DNA from: Crotophaga sulcirostris
Lineage: Eukaryota > Chordata > Aves > Cuculiformes > Crotophagidae
NCBI GenBank assembly: GCA_013397455.1
Contig: VYZB01000193.1
Location: 554,972-618,971, forward strand
DNA: 64,000 bases
Direction of reading: 5' to 3'
Positions within the stretch are counted from its first letter, which is position 1. Each line of letters begins with the position of its first letter. A program made the translations under genes and the position numbers. The notes under the pieces are model-generated. The model saw nothing but the letters and a program-made list of their open reading frames with translations, had not been told where the DNA came from and made no database searches. Below, piece after piece: positions 1 to 14,100 of the stretch.

Positions 1-396
1 CTTCTTAATTTTGGTGCTTTGAAAATCTATATGTATACCCACTGCCAAGATGTCCATAAAACTGCATAGAGCTATAGGCCAAATGCAGTAGAGCACTGAG
101 AATCCTCAGTCTGTGGAAGTGGCACAGGGCTTTGCACTCCTGAGAAACAGTGCATAGGGGAACACAGAGCTTGAGCTTTTAAGGGCAGGTAAGTTCAGTT
201 ACAGTCATTATTAACAGCACCTTCAGTTTTGATTTGAGGCTGACTGTTCCTCGAGTCTTGTGGTGAATATTGTATTATGGCTCTCAGTTTTGTTTATTCA
301 CCTATTTCAGTCATGTGCCTTTATAGTATTCCAGAAATTACATGCATGTAAATCCAAAAATTTCCAATAGCAAAGTAAATGGACAGAATCATCTCC
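1..396. other. AT-rich single-copy DNA
   Basis: I recognise no gene, RNA or repeat here. The stretch runs up to the 3' side of an antisense CR1 fragment. Confidence 0.5.
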
Positions 397-1258
397 CCTT
401 GATGGCCACGTTTCTTTTGATGTGGCAGCCCAGGAGACGGTTTGCTTTCTGGGCTACAATTTCACATTGCTGGCTCATGTCCAGCTTTTTATCTGCCAGT
501 ATCCCGAAGTCCTTTTCCGCCGGGCTTCTCAATCCCTTCGTTGTCCAGCCAGGAGTTGCCCTGATCCAGGAGCAGCACGTTACACTTGGCCTTGTTGAAC
601 CTCATGAGATTCACATGGGCCGACCTCTGAAGCGTCCATGTTCCTCTGAATCGCATCCCATCCCTCAGGTGTCTCAACCACACCACTCAATCTGGTGTCA
701 CCTGAAAACTTGCTGAGGGTGCACTGAGTCCCACTGTCTGTGTCACCAATGAACATACTAAACAGCATTGTTCCCAATATAGACCCCTGATGGATGCCAC
801 TGGTCTCTGATCTCCACCTGGGCATTGAGCCATCGATCACTACTCTCTAGATGCGACCATCCAACCAATTCCTTATCTTCCAAACAGTCCATCCATGAAA
901 TCCATATCTTTCCGGTTTAGAGAGAAGTGGGGGGACAGGACACGACATGGGGCCTGTGGGGGTCTGTGTCAGATGGCCTTACAGAAGTCAAGATGGATGA
1001 CATCCGTAGCGCTCTCCCCTTGTCCACTGATGTAGTCACTCCATCACAGAATGCTACAAGGTTGGTTAGGCAAGGTTTGCCTTTGGTGAAGCTATGTTGG
1101 CTGTCTCCAAACACCTCCCTGTCCTCCCGTGTGCTTTCATGTAGCCTCTAGAAGGATCTATTCCATCATCTTTCAAGGCACAGAGGTGAGGCTGACAGGT
1201 TAGTAGTTCTGAGGGTCCTTCTTTCTACCCTTTTGGAAAATAGCAGCCCAACCTTTAA
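397..1258 (-). mobile_element. CR1 LINE fragment, reverse-transcriptase region, both ends missing
   Basis: Read on the minus strand this is part of CR1 ORF2. It begins near 1258 with a decayed match to the stretch before RT ('IFQKGRKKDPQNY'). It passes through '[18 protein letters not shown]' and '[12 protein letters not shown]' (about 1114-990), then 'TSGIHQGSILGTMLFSMF' and 'CTLSKFSGDTRLSG' (about 800-690), where the usual FADD catalytic box is damaged to FSGD. It ends near 397 just after the 'MSQQC' region. The frame changes several times, near 900 and 650. The C-terminal third of ORF2, the 3' UTR and the octamer tail are absent, so the copy is truncated at the 3' side as well as the 5' side. 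That is not the usual 5'-only truncation of a LINE and suggests later deletion. The piece is dead. Family assignment to CR1 is firm; the subfamily is not assigned. Confidence 0.88.
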
Positions 1259-4200
1259 GAAAAAGCAAAGGTAAAGGAACGTCCGGTCAAGCCTCTCTTG
1301 TACTGCGTGCATTCCCCTGAAGTGCATGTAATTGTACTTCTTATGGGTTTTCCTGAAATTAAGGTAAATTGTTTTGCTGGAGTACAACCAGATCAATATG
1401 GCTTTCAGGCTTCAGCTTGATTAAAAAATCAAAACTCTAAAATGTTCTCAGGATTTTGAGATAGGTATTTTTTAGTCCGAAAGATAAGAGCCTTGCTGTG
1501 TACATGTGAAGCAGTGTCATCCAAGGGGCAGTAAGCAGCAAATTTAGAAATACAATATAGAATGCATTAGCTTATAAGCTGAGGTGGTAAGTGCCTTCAA
1601 AATAGCATGGTTCAGTGATTTCATCTTTCCAGTTGCAAGGCCCAGTTGAGCTGTTTGAAAGTTTTTGTGTAGTCATCAAAGTTTTTCAAAATCTAAAGGT
1701 ACATTTACAAATGGTTTCTAATGACATGTTCTGAACTTTCCAAGGGAAATTAAAGGTTAACTAATAAATAGATTTTTTTTGTGGCTTAGCCTGAAAGAAG
1801 GCCTGGAAGAACCTTACCAGGAAGGAATATCCAGTCTCATTAGCTTGGACCTTGCTTCAAGGCTTCTCTGATGGCATGTAAGTGCTAATATTAATTGCGT
1901 TACTGATTACGTATCAGTGAACTGAATAGGGCAAAGTCTTAGTGGTGGGGCCTGTTGGAAATGAATGTAATGAAAAAGGTAAAGAGGAACAAAAAAGGAA
2001 CAAAAGTTAAAGCTGATAAAAAAACCAATGCAGATAAGAGAATGAAACAAAAGGAGAAGAAAAAGAAATTGCAATAACTTGTAAGCTGAACAAGAGTGAT
2101 AGGGACAATATGATAGTTAATAAATGATAAACAGAAAGCATACTTAAAAATCCAAAGAGTTTATGCGCTCTTGATCTTTATGCTGATATAGAGAGTTTCA
2201 GTGTAGGATGAGAAATATCTTGGTCTAAGTGTACACGCTAGCCCAAGGATCATCATTAAAAATAAAACATGCATTTCTACAAAGAATTAAATTTGACATC
2301 AGTAAAGAAATAGCAACATAAAGACATCAGCAGTTTGCTAACAGTCATGGAAATAATGTAGGAAAATACAGGTAAATCTGTGAGGTTTTTTTGAGGTTGA
2401 AGGAAAGCAATATCTGTAGAGAGAGCATGTGTAGTCTGGTGTATCAAGAGATGAACATTTCCTTTCCATCTGAAAGATTTGGAAAGATGTCCCTTCCAGC
2501 TTTTTTCACCTCCCAGCTTTAGTTTTCAGTTCAACAGAACTAAGTAAAACATAATTTAAAGAAAAATGTCTCATTAGAGACGAGGAGGGACACTGCTGTC
2601 ATACTAAGGGAAAATCTATAACAACATGATAGATGCAGTTCTGATAGTCTTGCCGCTGATGCTTTTAATTGGTCTTCATAAATGTTTTGAGCAATTGGAA
2701 GGAAATGTAGTCAATGTTCTGAGCTGATGATTACTTATATTAGGTATGTGTTGATAAAGCTTATAGTGTCACCTGTAACACCTTTGTAAATTAGCCTGAA
2801 TAGAAGACACAGCATATCTAAGTCTCAGCAGTCTGCACACAGAATTCAGGAGCGAATAGAGAGGCTTTATTCTTACCCATTTTCACTAATGTAAAGCAGG
2901 AATGCTGCTGTCAAAGGCAAATGGTTGTACTTAACTACTGTCAGCCTGAAGTAAGTGAGATCAGAAGCAGTCTCCGTAACTAGAGATTTGCAGTGTAGGG
3001 TTGGAAGAGGAAGTGGGTTTGGAAGCTAATTTACTTACATTTTTGCTGGCGTGCCTTAGGCATTGGGTTTAAGTTGTCATTCTTCCTTGACTGTTGATAA
3101 TGTTGAGGAACAGAGCATATTAGAAGTTGACTTGTCATCCTTGGAAAAAAATGACATTTTGGGAATTATGTTACCCTAGTCTTTTGCAAGCATTCTGAGG
3201 ATGGGATGGGTAGCTTGGCAGGGCATTTGCTCCTTAGCTGGACTGGTGATCTTTGCCTACTAAATGTAGACCTGTGGTCTGAGTTGCTGCCTTGTACTTT
3301 TCTTTAATCTTTGAATTAATTAGTTTCATACATTGAAAAATTTTATAAAATACATATTGAGTTACTGTTGTTGTTACTGCTAATATTCCTTTCAAAACGA
3401 AAGGGCACAGTTTATTACCACCAAATAGACTTACTAGTGGATACCAGCAGTTCTTGCAACAGCATAAATACAACTTCAATGAAATAATTACTAAAGAAGT
3501 AAGAATAGGTGGTATTGATGGCATTTATTTATTGTCACAGTATGGGCAGCAATATTAAAAGCCATAAAATACCAACATCTCTGTTTGACAGTATCATTTA
3601 ATCCTATCCACATGTTGCCATAAGAAGAGTTGACTATAAATAAAGGGAGCTTGACTTACAAGTTTTAATTAAAATTTATATTGCTATGGGAGAAGAACAG
3701 TCCCTTAAAATACTGTGTACCAGAGTAGGGAAGCTGAGTTCAGAGCCACACATACATTAGTAGTGAGGAAAGAGAATGCTGCAGTAAGGATTACAAGTTG
3801 GGTTAAACTGTAAGAACTTCAGCATGCAACAAACACCCCTTCAGCTGGGCTTTCTGAACAAAGTCTTGTAACCTGAAATAAAAGCACTGGTTAGATTCAG
3901 AAACACAGGCATGGGTTTGCCTGTACTTTCTATGAAGGTCTCTTTGCATGTGTGTTGGGTGTACATGTGAAGTTTTGTTTGTGTAAAAAGATGAACATGA
4001 TAATCCATACTCCATGAGCAAGAAACACTGTGTTAATAGAAGAAGCTTACTGATATGTAGGTCAGCCCTGAATCTTTGTTTAGAGTGAAAATTTACGGTT
4101 TGGCCTTCAGACAAGTAATAGGGTCTGTGAATTGCATAGGGATAATAAATCATATCTCAGAGAGTTGAGTTGATTCATCAGATTTTATAAAATATCTAAG

Positions 4201-7200
4201 GATTATGAGTCAAAAATAAACTACCTAATTACAGGTAGCATAAATTGAGGTCCCGATTAAAAGAATGGGAAAATTGAGTTTAAAATTGCACTTTTAAATT
4301 ACAGCAAGGTGTTTGGACAGCTGAAATAGTGAGTAAGCTAAGTAAGTGTCTTGCATTTATGCATGGCTAATCATCTGTAAGCCCTCCTAGAAAAAGCATT
4401 ATGAATTCAGAACATGTAAATTATTTTTATATGTGGAAAAAAAGGTGGAGAAGGAAGTGATTGTCAGCAGTGATTTCAGTGAGGAGTTTCTTCTCTAGGG
4501 TCAACTAGAAAGAAATATTGGTCATCCCTGCTTTCTAACAGAAACTTAGAATAATATATCTTAATCTGAAAAAAAATTCTTGAATCATCCGGCAAAATTC
4601 ATCTTGCATTTGCAGCATATGTGCTTACATCTAATTACATATGCTCCATTTATGGTCAATTCAATCCTTTTGAATATGTTTCATCACTGTAGTACAGGTG
4701 TCTAAAAAAAGGTCAGGTAGATAATGTTCCAGACAAGTTTTTCCTTTGTATTGGCTATTAAGGGAGTCTGAAAGGTACCTCCATCATAGATGTCCGACAT
4801 TAGACCACCTGCATCCCATCCTTAGAATGAAAATGTGCAACAGCTGCAAAATACAAATTTGTAGATATAATAGAAGACTGAGCAGAAAAAAAAGTGCAAG
4901 GGAGTATGATCGTGATTTTCTAGTCTTTGACTCCCAGCAGTACTTTATATTTCTCTGTCATTCAGCAGATACAGCCTAAAAGACTTTCTGGTTAAGAATC
5001 TCGTGTTTCCATAGGTTGAACTGTCAGGTCCCACACAGAACTGATACCCAAAGAAAGTGATTGAGCAAAATAGGAAGACAAAATGGGAAATACCTCAGGA
5101 GATTGTGCTTAAGCTTTCAAACAGCCCATTGTCATTTTCAAGGAAAAAAGCACAGATGACAGTATTAGATTCTATAATTGCAAGAAAACTAAGTTAAGTT
5201 CTTTCCAGGGTTTGCTATCAATAGTTATAATTAGATGATACTTTGAAAATGGTAACAGATTATGTACCTCCTTAAACATTCTGTTAAACGCAGATTATAC
5301 AGAGGTGTCTACTGAAACAGGAAGAAAAGTGGTTACTTCAGAAATGGCTTATGGTAAAATCAAATCATCCAATATATACATACAGTGGACACAAACTAAT
5401 TTGAGCTAGTTCTTACCTTGACTATATGTTAAAAGAAGCTGGATTTTGTACCAACAGAAAAGAAACTGAATTCATACATCAATGTCAGTACTAAGGATTG
5501 ACAGTGGCAATCAAGCATTGCTTCCGAAAACAGAAGTTTAGGTGTACTGTGACAATATACAAAGTACCAGTATTCCGTCATTATGTTTTCTTCCAGCTGG
5601 AAAAAATTTCTAGACCCTGATGGTTTTCCTACTTGTTTCATCCAAAATGCTACACAGAGGATAGAATAGTTGTCAACTGAAAAAGTGGAGAGTGCAGGTA
5701 GTGTCTGCGTCAAGGTTTTCCTATTACATTGTTAGCAGTGGGACATGGTCGCAAATAGGGGATAATGTAGTAGCATTTTCCTTTTTCAGTCAGAAATGGT
5801 CAGAATCAGAATTTTAAAATCAATACTTCCAATCCAGGAAGTCCATTTCAATTTGTACTGAGCTGACAGAAATGATATCTGAAGCACACATTCGGTTGGT
5901 GTGTTTGTTCAGGGCATACACTAACTTAGAAGTAATAGTTTTGCTTAGCACAGAGCTGAAAGGTTGGAAAACAAGTTTTATACCAGCAGGAGACAAAGTA
6001 GTCTTTCTTTTAAATGGCTGCCACATGCTAGGTATGCAAAATTTCATCTGCAATACTACTCTTCCTTCTCTATTTTACAGACTAGCATAGGAATAGACTA
6101 GAGCAAAAATATCCTTACAGGAAAAAAACCCTGTTCCTAATGTAAATAATTATTATTTGGTTTTATCTTCCAGATCTCTGACTTGCAGCTTTGATGTTCT
6201 TGATGATACTGCTAAAGTTGTGATTCCTAAGGAGACACAATTCAAAGGCCTGTGTAATTGATTCCAAGGTAATGATATTATTTTCACTACCCCTAGGCCT
6301 CACACCTCCAGACTCATAAAACACCATGGGATTAAGATCTAGTTTTCTTTCACAATTTATTGTCAAGAGGTAATCTACTGATACTGGTAAGCAAGAAGGA
6401 AGTGACTGGCTATTGTAGTCTCTTCTCTTTAAGTAGAAAACAGTATGTATTCTGGTTTCCACATAGCAGGCAGAACTTTCAGCCCCATCTAGTTTCAAGC
6501 AGTTCAGAAATCATGGAGCATATCAGTATTACAGGAAGCATCGCTATACTGTCTGCCAGCTCTCATGTTGTCTTTATTTTGCTTCTGCTTAGTCAAGTAC
6601 TTCATATGTTGAAATTAATAAAGGAAAAACAAAATACCCTGAGCTAAATTTGAAAGAAAAAGTACACCATGGAACCAAAAGAAGTGAGAGCTAAAAGAGA
6701 AATGCCAAAGATCTGAGCAAAGGTTGAACATCCGGTTTCCACGGAATTACAGTGGGCTTGATGTGTCTGACTTCTGTGCATCTTTGAACATCACATCTGT
6801 TTATGGGTCACATGAAAATAACAGGATTGGACATATCTCTTTTCCATGAGATTTTACATGAGGCATTTGTCCTTTATATTAGCTTTTGCTTTATAAAGAC
6901 TTATACAGCTGGTTTAAAATTCTAAAAATGCGGCTCTTAGCTTGCCAAGGTTGTTAGCATTACAGTAGTATTCAGAAATCTCACTGTGAGGGCAGTGTCA
7001 TGCTTATTTGCTTTTTTATTAACATCAGTATTCAGTACAACAAACACAAAGCTAGGAAGCAAACTTTGACTACTTTGTGGAAGGAGAATTACTCCTAAAG
7101 TACATAGATTTTATTTCCAAAAAGAATTAGGTAAAAGCCGAGAACTTAATATTTGTCATAGATTGTGTAAATTCTGTGTTATGAAACTTTTAAAAATTAA

Positions 7201-10200
7201 TAATTTCTGAATTCTGTAGCACATTTAGAATTAAATAATTTTAAAGTACAGGGGTTTTGTTCTATAATGGTATTGTAGTTATCAAATTCCTGAATAGCTG
7301 TTTCATGATGAAGTCCATTACTATATTACTGCTATAAACAAATAAATTAGAATATAAAATATGTGTGTCTGATTGTTTGTTAATGTGTGTCTGTATATTT
7401 ACACATAAAAGTCAGTCCTGGTCCCATGAAATAGAGTGGGAATTGAACTTAATTTTTGTAAAAGTTGAAGACTATCCCATTAAAATACAAAAATCAGACA
7501 TATCTCCACTTCAACTTTTACAATTTGTATTCTGGCATGTAAGGTTACCAATAATGATTTCCTTTATTTTTAGTTTTCTTGTAGTAGACCATATTTTTCC
7601 TATATATCCTAACTATGCATATTCAGTACTTGATTATATTTAATATTGCAGAAGATCAGGGAGCAATGTAACTGGAAACTGTATGAAGTCATAGAATAGT
7701 TTCAAATATGGAAATACTAAAGTTCTTGCTACAAAAGTCTTGGTTAATTCATGCATGCTTTTTCTGAGTATGGGCTGAACAAAGTAGGTCTGATCTGGAA
7801 TATTTTTTAGTTGCCAAGTCTCACTTCAGATGTGCTTGTTTTCTCCAACTGGAATTTCCTACTTCTTCCTTGTGGCACTTTAAGTTGATCTATTGTAAAT
7901 TGTCAAGTGCCTATGAAAGATAATATACAGTGAAGTACTTGATCTGAAATTATTATTACAAGAGTGAAGCTTTTTATTGGGATTTGCTTCATCAGATATA
8001 TTAATTCCTATACTTCTGTATTACGGGTAATAAAGATCTTCTGACCAGTCCATCATTATTATGCCTGTTCCACCTATGTTTCTAGTGTATGGTTTTTGTG
8101 TTGTTCAACCAATATTAAGAACAACTACTAATATGTAGAAAGATAAAAGTCTGAAGAAAATTCTGTATCTGAAATGATGATTCATCTGAATACAAATCAC
8201 AGCCTGCCATGCAGAAAATACTGTTTTGTGTTTATTGGCTGAATACGAAAAGATAGCTTGTGAAACCTGACACAGAAAAAGTGGAAGAGCTATAAAATCT
8301 AACACAGTGATGTTCCTCACTTTCCAAAATGCCTGATTGCATAATGTAGAAAATCTTGGATAAAATGATGACATAGCACTTTGAGAAACTCTTACAGGAG
8401 CTGACCAAAAAAGGGAGGCTGTTCTCAAGCTAGTCTTGAACAAGACAGCGAGATTAATTCAGATGATACTCATAAAATCACAGAATAGAATCATGTTATG
8501 TCCAAAATTTAGTAATTTTTTGAAAGAGGCATTGTTCTGAAGACCTGGAAGGAAGTAAAAATTTCAAATGTTTTCTCCATATTTAAATTGTAAAATGCTT
8601 AGTAGCTGGATGAAAGAATTATAGCTCAGTCAGTCAAAGATACAGTGAGCAGTCCAGGAGAAATGATATTTTAAACCACAATAAAAAATGGGAAATTGCA
8701 AGAATTAAGAAGTTTGACTTCTTAAAAAGAAAATTGTATTTTATTGATCTCTTATTTATTTTGGCAGTGGTTTAGTTGGTAAGATACCAGATTATAAAAC
8801 TTAATAATTTCCTCTTCCTGAAATGAATCACAGACTGTTAGGTTTCTTTGACATAAGAAGGAAAAATATCCTGGATCCCAAACTAAAATATAGAAAATTG
8901 AGAGCCGAATTAAACGGTCAATCTTGATCATATCTAAAGGTTAGCAACAAAATGCCTTAGAATTCTTTACTAGGTCTTGTGTTGGCTATATTTATTGATC
9001 TGCAAAGGTCAGCAAGGTGGCAAAATTTGTGAAGATACAAAATTATGAAGGTCATTCTCTATGTGTTGTAAACCACTGTCTGAGTCTGGTCCAAATTATA
9101 TTCATGCTTGTCCAATCATGATTATCAATTTCTTTGTTTTGCAGGCATAAATTCTTATGTCTATATAATTCAGACTCTGATGATGAAAACATTTGCAGAA
9201 AAGCTATATACAAAACCATCTAAATAATTCAATGAGAAAATTGCAGAATTCTATTGCTTATGTGCATGAAGAAGGTGGGGAATTTTTCTTTTCTGCATTG
9301 CCTGAGTTTAGTGATTTGACTACTACAACTTTTGGTTGGTCATTAATTTAGGAGAATTAGCAAATAAGGCCAAAATTAGCTGGGAAGAGGTACTACCACA
9401 TGTATATACAGAAAGGTTATAATGAAAAAGCACAAGGCAGAATTTTTATTTGCCATATATGAAAGAGGACATATATGAAAGTGTACAAGAAAGGCAGCCC
9501 TTGATCCTAATACCTTATGGATAGTAAAACCATCAGATCTGTAGAGCTGCTGATCAATTAGGTAATTGTTTTGGTAATTCAAGTGTTGATTGCGCAGGTC
9601 TCAGACATGTTCTGTTAAATAAAGTTCTGCTTTACAGATAAGTTGTACTCTGATCTCTCTTGGACCTAATGGATCGTGCATAACTGAAAAAATCACTTGG
9701 CATCTGTTGCTGTTTCTTATTGTGCTCTCCTGCCCTCCTTAAGTTTTCCCATCTGACAGCTAATTCATTATTAGCCTTATTGAGGAATTTCTCTTCATTG
9801 TTTTAAGGACTGGACGTTCCTCTTTAAAGTCCTATGATGTGTCAGGCAGTGGAAAAGAGCTGGTTAGCTAACATACCATTTTCATCAGTAGGAACAGGTT
9901 GCAGTATGGGATAGATACCAGAAATCTTTAAGGAAGTGCTTCCACTGCCAGCCCAAAATGTCAATAACTGAAATCATACTAGTTTTTCTCAAAGATTTGG
10001 AGTTTAAGCTGAAGTTGTTAATAGAGGATCCTCTTCTAGGATACCTGATGGATATATGACTTGAGAAGGCCATTACTTGGAATAGTCCTTGCATGCAATG
10101 AAATGTACGCTTGTTTTGGCAGAATCAACAGTCACAATTGAAAACTGGATTGCAAATTCATTAAAATTCTCTCAAAATTTCTCACAATATTGCATGTTCT

Positions 10201-10450
10201 TCATGAATTCTTAGCTCAGATACCTTATGTATATGTATGAACTTGAATTTGTAAACATTACATATTTTTGTATTTATGCAGGGATTGATGGCATAAACCA
10301 GTTTCCTTTAGACTCGTCTTAAAAGGAAGCATTTTGAAGCCCTACAGAGAAGAAAACTGTTCTTTGTATTTTTCTCCTGATTTTAAGAATAAAAAAGTGG
10401 TAGTATTGAATTTGTATTGGTTTTGGCCAGTAAATTATTCCAAGTTCATT
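1259..10450. other. AT-rich non-coding DNA, no recognised gene
   Basis: About 9 kb of AT-rich sequence. Open frames are short (at most about 116 codons) and have no recognisable domain or codon pattern. Minor items seen: a 12-bp direct repeat (CATATATGAAAG) twice with a 4-bp spacer at 9454-9481, and a short CR1-tail-like string near 8470 judged too weak to call. Nothing else is supported. Confidence 0.5.
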
Positions 10451-11080
10451 GACTCGGGACAGAGTGGCTGGAGAGTAGTCAGGGAGAAAGGGACTTGGGG
10501 GTGCTGGTTAAATAGGAAACTCCACATGAGCCAGCAGCGTGCCCAAGTGGCCAAGAAGGCCAATGGCAGTCTGACCTGCATCAGGAATAGTGTGGCCAGC
10601 AGGACCAGAGAAGTTATCGTCCCCCTATACTCGGCACTGGTGAGGCCTCACCTTGAATACTGTGTGCAGTTCTGGGACTCACAGTTTGAGAAAGATGTCA
10701 AGATACTGGAGTGTGTCCAGAGGACAATGAAGATGATGAAGTGTTTGGAGCACAAGCCCTGTGAGGAGCGACTGAGGGAGCTGGGGCTGTTTAGTCTGGA
10801 GAAGAGGAGGCTCAGGGGTGACCTTATTGCTCTCTGCAACTACCTAAAAGGAGGTTGTAGTCAGGCAGGGGTTGGTCTCTTCTCTCAGGTGACCAGTGAC
10901 AGAACTAGAGGACATGGACTCGAGCTTCATCAGGGGAGGTTTAGGCTTGATATTAGGAAAAAGTTCTTCACTGAAAGGATAATTAGCCATTGGAGTGTAC
11001 TTCCCAGGGAGGTGATGGAGTCGCTGTCCCTAGAGGTGTTTAAGAGGAGATTGGATGGGGCACTTAGTGCCATGGTTTAA
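10451..11080 (+). pseudogene. CR1 ORF2 C-terminus (RT thumb and tail), frameshifted
   Basis: A frame is open from 10334 to 11080, but its first 40 or so residues lie outside the CR1 insertion and are chance. Inside the element, residues from '[19 protein letters not shown]' through '[17 protein letters not shown]', '[18 protein letters not shown]', '[15 protein letters not shown]' to the final stop at 11078-11080 follow the CR1 ORF2 C-terminus. Before 'NRKLHMSQQ' the true frame is a different one: compared with the copy at 56190, an extra base near 10512 shifts it. No catalytic RT motif is included, so the fragment encodes no enzyme. Confidence 0.85.
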
Positions 11081-11175
11081 ATGATGAGTTGGTGTTAGTG
11101 TTGGGTTATAGGTTGGACTCGATGATCTCAGAGGTCCTTTCCAACCTTGTAATACTGTGATACTGTGATACTGTA
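10451..11175 (+). mobile_element. CR1 LINE, 5'-truncated, GATACTGT-tail subfamily
   Basis: The element starts abruptly inside the RT C-terminal part and runs through the end of ORF2, a short 3' UTR and an 8-bp-periodic tail ('GATACTGTGATACTGT') that ends at about 11175. It is the typical product of incomplete reverse transcription. The 3' UTR (ATGATGAGTTGGTGTTAGTG, then the GGTTGGACTCGATGATCTCA motif common to avian CR1) closely matches the copies at 33823, 54065 and 56190, so these four form one subfamily. No convincing target-site duplication is visible, which is normal for CR1. Confidence 0.92.
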
Positions 11176-14100
11176 ACTTATTATGAGTGACCGAAAATTT
11201 GGATTTGTGTGCTTGGATATGTTAAGAAAGCAGAGACATAGTATGGGTATAAGGAAAGGCTAGAAGACCTGGCCAGGAAAACCTAGAAGCAAGGCAGCTG
11301 CAAGCAGAGGAGCACTAACTTGCAGAAAAATACATGTAGGTAGTATCTTTTAAGCTAGAATCAAAAGAAATTCACAGACAAGTAATAAAACCTCAAAGCA
11401 CCTGACTAAGTCAGGTCCATTTTACTGTACCATTTTTTTATGCTGCAAATCCAAATATCTTCTCCAAATTGATAGAATAGGCATTGGCCACACAACAGTG
11501 GCACCTCAAAGTCCTGTGTACCTGGCAGAAGCACCAGAAAAATCTTGACACACACATTAGGCTAATTGCAAGTATGCTGTTTTAAAATACTAGAGTCTGA
11601 TTTTTCTATCCTGTCTAAGCTTCAGGAAACAAAAACTGAGTGAAAGGGTTATCATTTGTGTTTATATGCAGAGGAGACAGGGAAAGGACTGAATCATGAA
11701 ATGTTGATCTTAGTTTGATTAAGTGTTTGCTGCGCTTTCTGTTATTAATCTCTTTTGGAAAAAAACGATGAGTGGAGAAAAGTGGAAAACAAACACTGGA
11801 GGGCAAACGTGTATTAGTCCAGCTTTTCTAAAAATAAAATGTGGCAATACCACAACAGCTTTGGTTTTGCTTCTTTGTTAAAGGTTTAAGAGTACAACCA
11901 GTTACATATTTCCCTGGTACTCTCTCTTTATTCTATTATTGTGCGATTTGCAGTACCTACAGTGACTGTGTGTTTTCCTACCTATTTTAATTATATATAA
12001 TAAGCAATATTTTTTGTGAGATTTCAGAGCCATTTTAGGAAAAAAAGCATTTGGAAGAAGAAGGAAGAAGAATAGTAAGGAAAAACCTAGGTTGAATATT
12101 ACGTTTTTCTGACAACAATTGTTTTCTAAGTGCCATGTCAAAGACCATACTATTATGTACCCTACCACACTTTTATCACTAAGCGTGATGAAGTCTGGGT
12201 CATGTTTTGGTTTCAGAATTGTAGTGGATTCGCAAACACAAACCAGTGAAACACATTGCAATTTTGTCCCAATTTTTTTATTTTGTCTCTGATCTAAATT
12301 AATATTGCCAAAAAAGTCTACATCTTAAACAGTGTTCTTGCTGTGATAATCTAAAACTGTAAGTGCAGCAAGGTTTATAGGGGAAGGAAATGCATGTTTT
12401 ATTGGACTGATTTATGTGGAAAAGAGAAGTATGAGATTTAGGGCAAATATGTTTGGGGGTTTTTGAGTCATATACAACAGAAGAATTTCAGTAAAGACAC
12501 AACCCAAATGCAGTAGGAATAAATCACAATCCACTCATGTTCTTTAATCTAAGAACTACTAAGAAAGAGGTAAGATGGACAAGAAAAGAACATTCTCCTA
12601 GTTAAACAATAAGAAAACCCATTTCAGGAAATGCTCATGCTCAACCCAATTCAGAAAATTGTAAAAGTAAGTGGTTAACTTTGAGGTCATGTTTGATTTT
12701 CATTAGTGGAACACTAATGAATTTGTTTGCCTAAAATTCAAAAAGTTACATCCTAAAAAATGTATAAAGGCTGAATCAGGAATGAGAGCTACTTTAAAAA
12801 ACCTTGTTTGCTGTCTTCATACAAGAGCTGAGAGGAAACAAAAACAGATTTGTGGCTGTTCCTGAATCCTTACACTTAAAATATGACATTGGTGACATCT
12901 TGAAAACAACAAAAAAGATCACTGAAGTGAGCAGCCCACAGAAGATGTTTTCTCATACAATGTCCTGATGCTTGCATTTGTGTTATGAAAGAGTAGGAGA
13001 GGAATGAAAGGAAACAGTGACTCATCCAGACTGGTAGGATTCAAGATTAGGTAATCAAATAAAATCTCTGGTAACCTGAATGTTTGCTGTACTTAAAATT
13101 AATCACCAGTTTATTTTTAAAATGGAATGTACCATTCCTGATACTATGAAGAGAATGTGGCAACAGAAAAAAGGTTCAAGAAACATACAGAAAATACTTA
13201 CAGAATCATCTACCACATGTAACACTATTTCATTTGGACATTGTAGTTCATGCTGAAAATAAATAGGAAATAGTTAACCATATCTGATTCAAGAACACAA
13301 GAAATTAAGGAGCTTCTTGGATAAGTTCTTTAATAAAATATAGACCTTAGGTGTTCCTGTCATGAAGATACAATGAAATTAAAAGAAAAATAAGTAAAAC
13401 TATATAAAAATCTAGAATTCCTCATCCTTAATAAACCCCCTGGAAAAAGACAGATCTTATACTGAAATGTTTGGGAATTTCTGTTCAGAAACAGCCTTTG
13501 ACTTCAGGAAGCTTACTTTAGAAACCAGGTCTACGTGGGTTTCACACATGGCATCAGGAGGTGCATCTGTCTCCTTTGGTCAAAGAGAAAGCCTCCAGAC
13601 AGATTTATCTTGCAGTACTGTTATATTTTCAGATGACTGAAGCTGGGAGAGAATAATATGTTTTTTTTCTTTTTTATGGAACGTGTGTCTGATGACTATG
13701 GTGAGCTCAGAGGAAAGGTTGGCTAGGTGGAAGTTGGTGAAGGGCTTGTATAAAACTGTGCTGAAATAATTTTATGAAAAACTTCCACTGGTTGAGCCAC
13801 ATTTGCTTGAAAATGAAAACTAGGAGAAATTGTTGTGATAATTTGTGTTGATGTGTTCTTGTGTCAATCTCTGTGAAGCAGATCAAGCTGTGGGTTGTAT
13901 TTATTTTTTATCACTAAACCATATCAAAGTACAATGGCTTCAGTCATACAGGTGATTGCACTGTTACTACTTTCATGAACAAGGCCAGCAGCATATTGAG
14001 ACTGAAAACTCTGAAGAAGAAAACTATAATTTAATTTACCTGAAAAGTGGAGTTCATTTATGTGGTACCCTATGAATGAGAATAAAACAAACACAAGGAG

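Noticed and set aside
8462..8492. A CR1-tail-like string (CACAGAATAGAATCAT)
   Set aside because: Only about 20 bases match and no CR1 3' UTR sequence continues on either side.
10334..11080. A 248-codon open frame as a host gene
   Set aside because: Its first part is unrelated flank and the rest is a CR1 ORF2 C-terminus joined by a frameshift.
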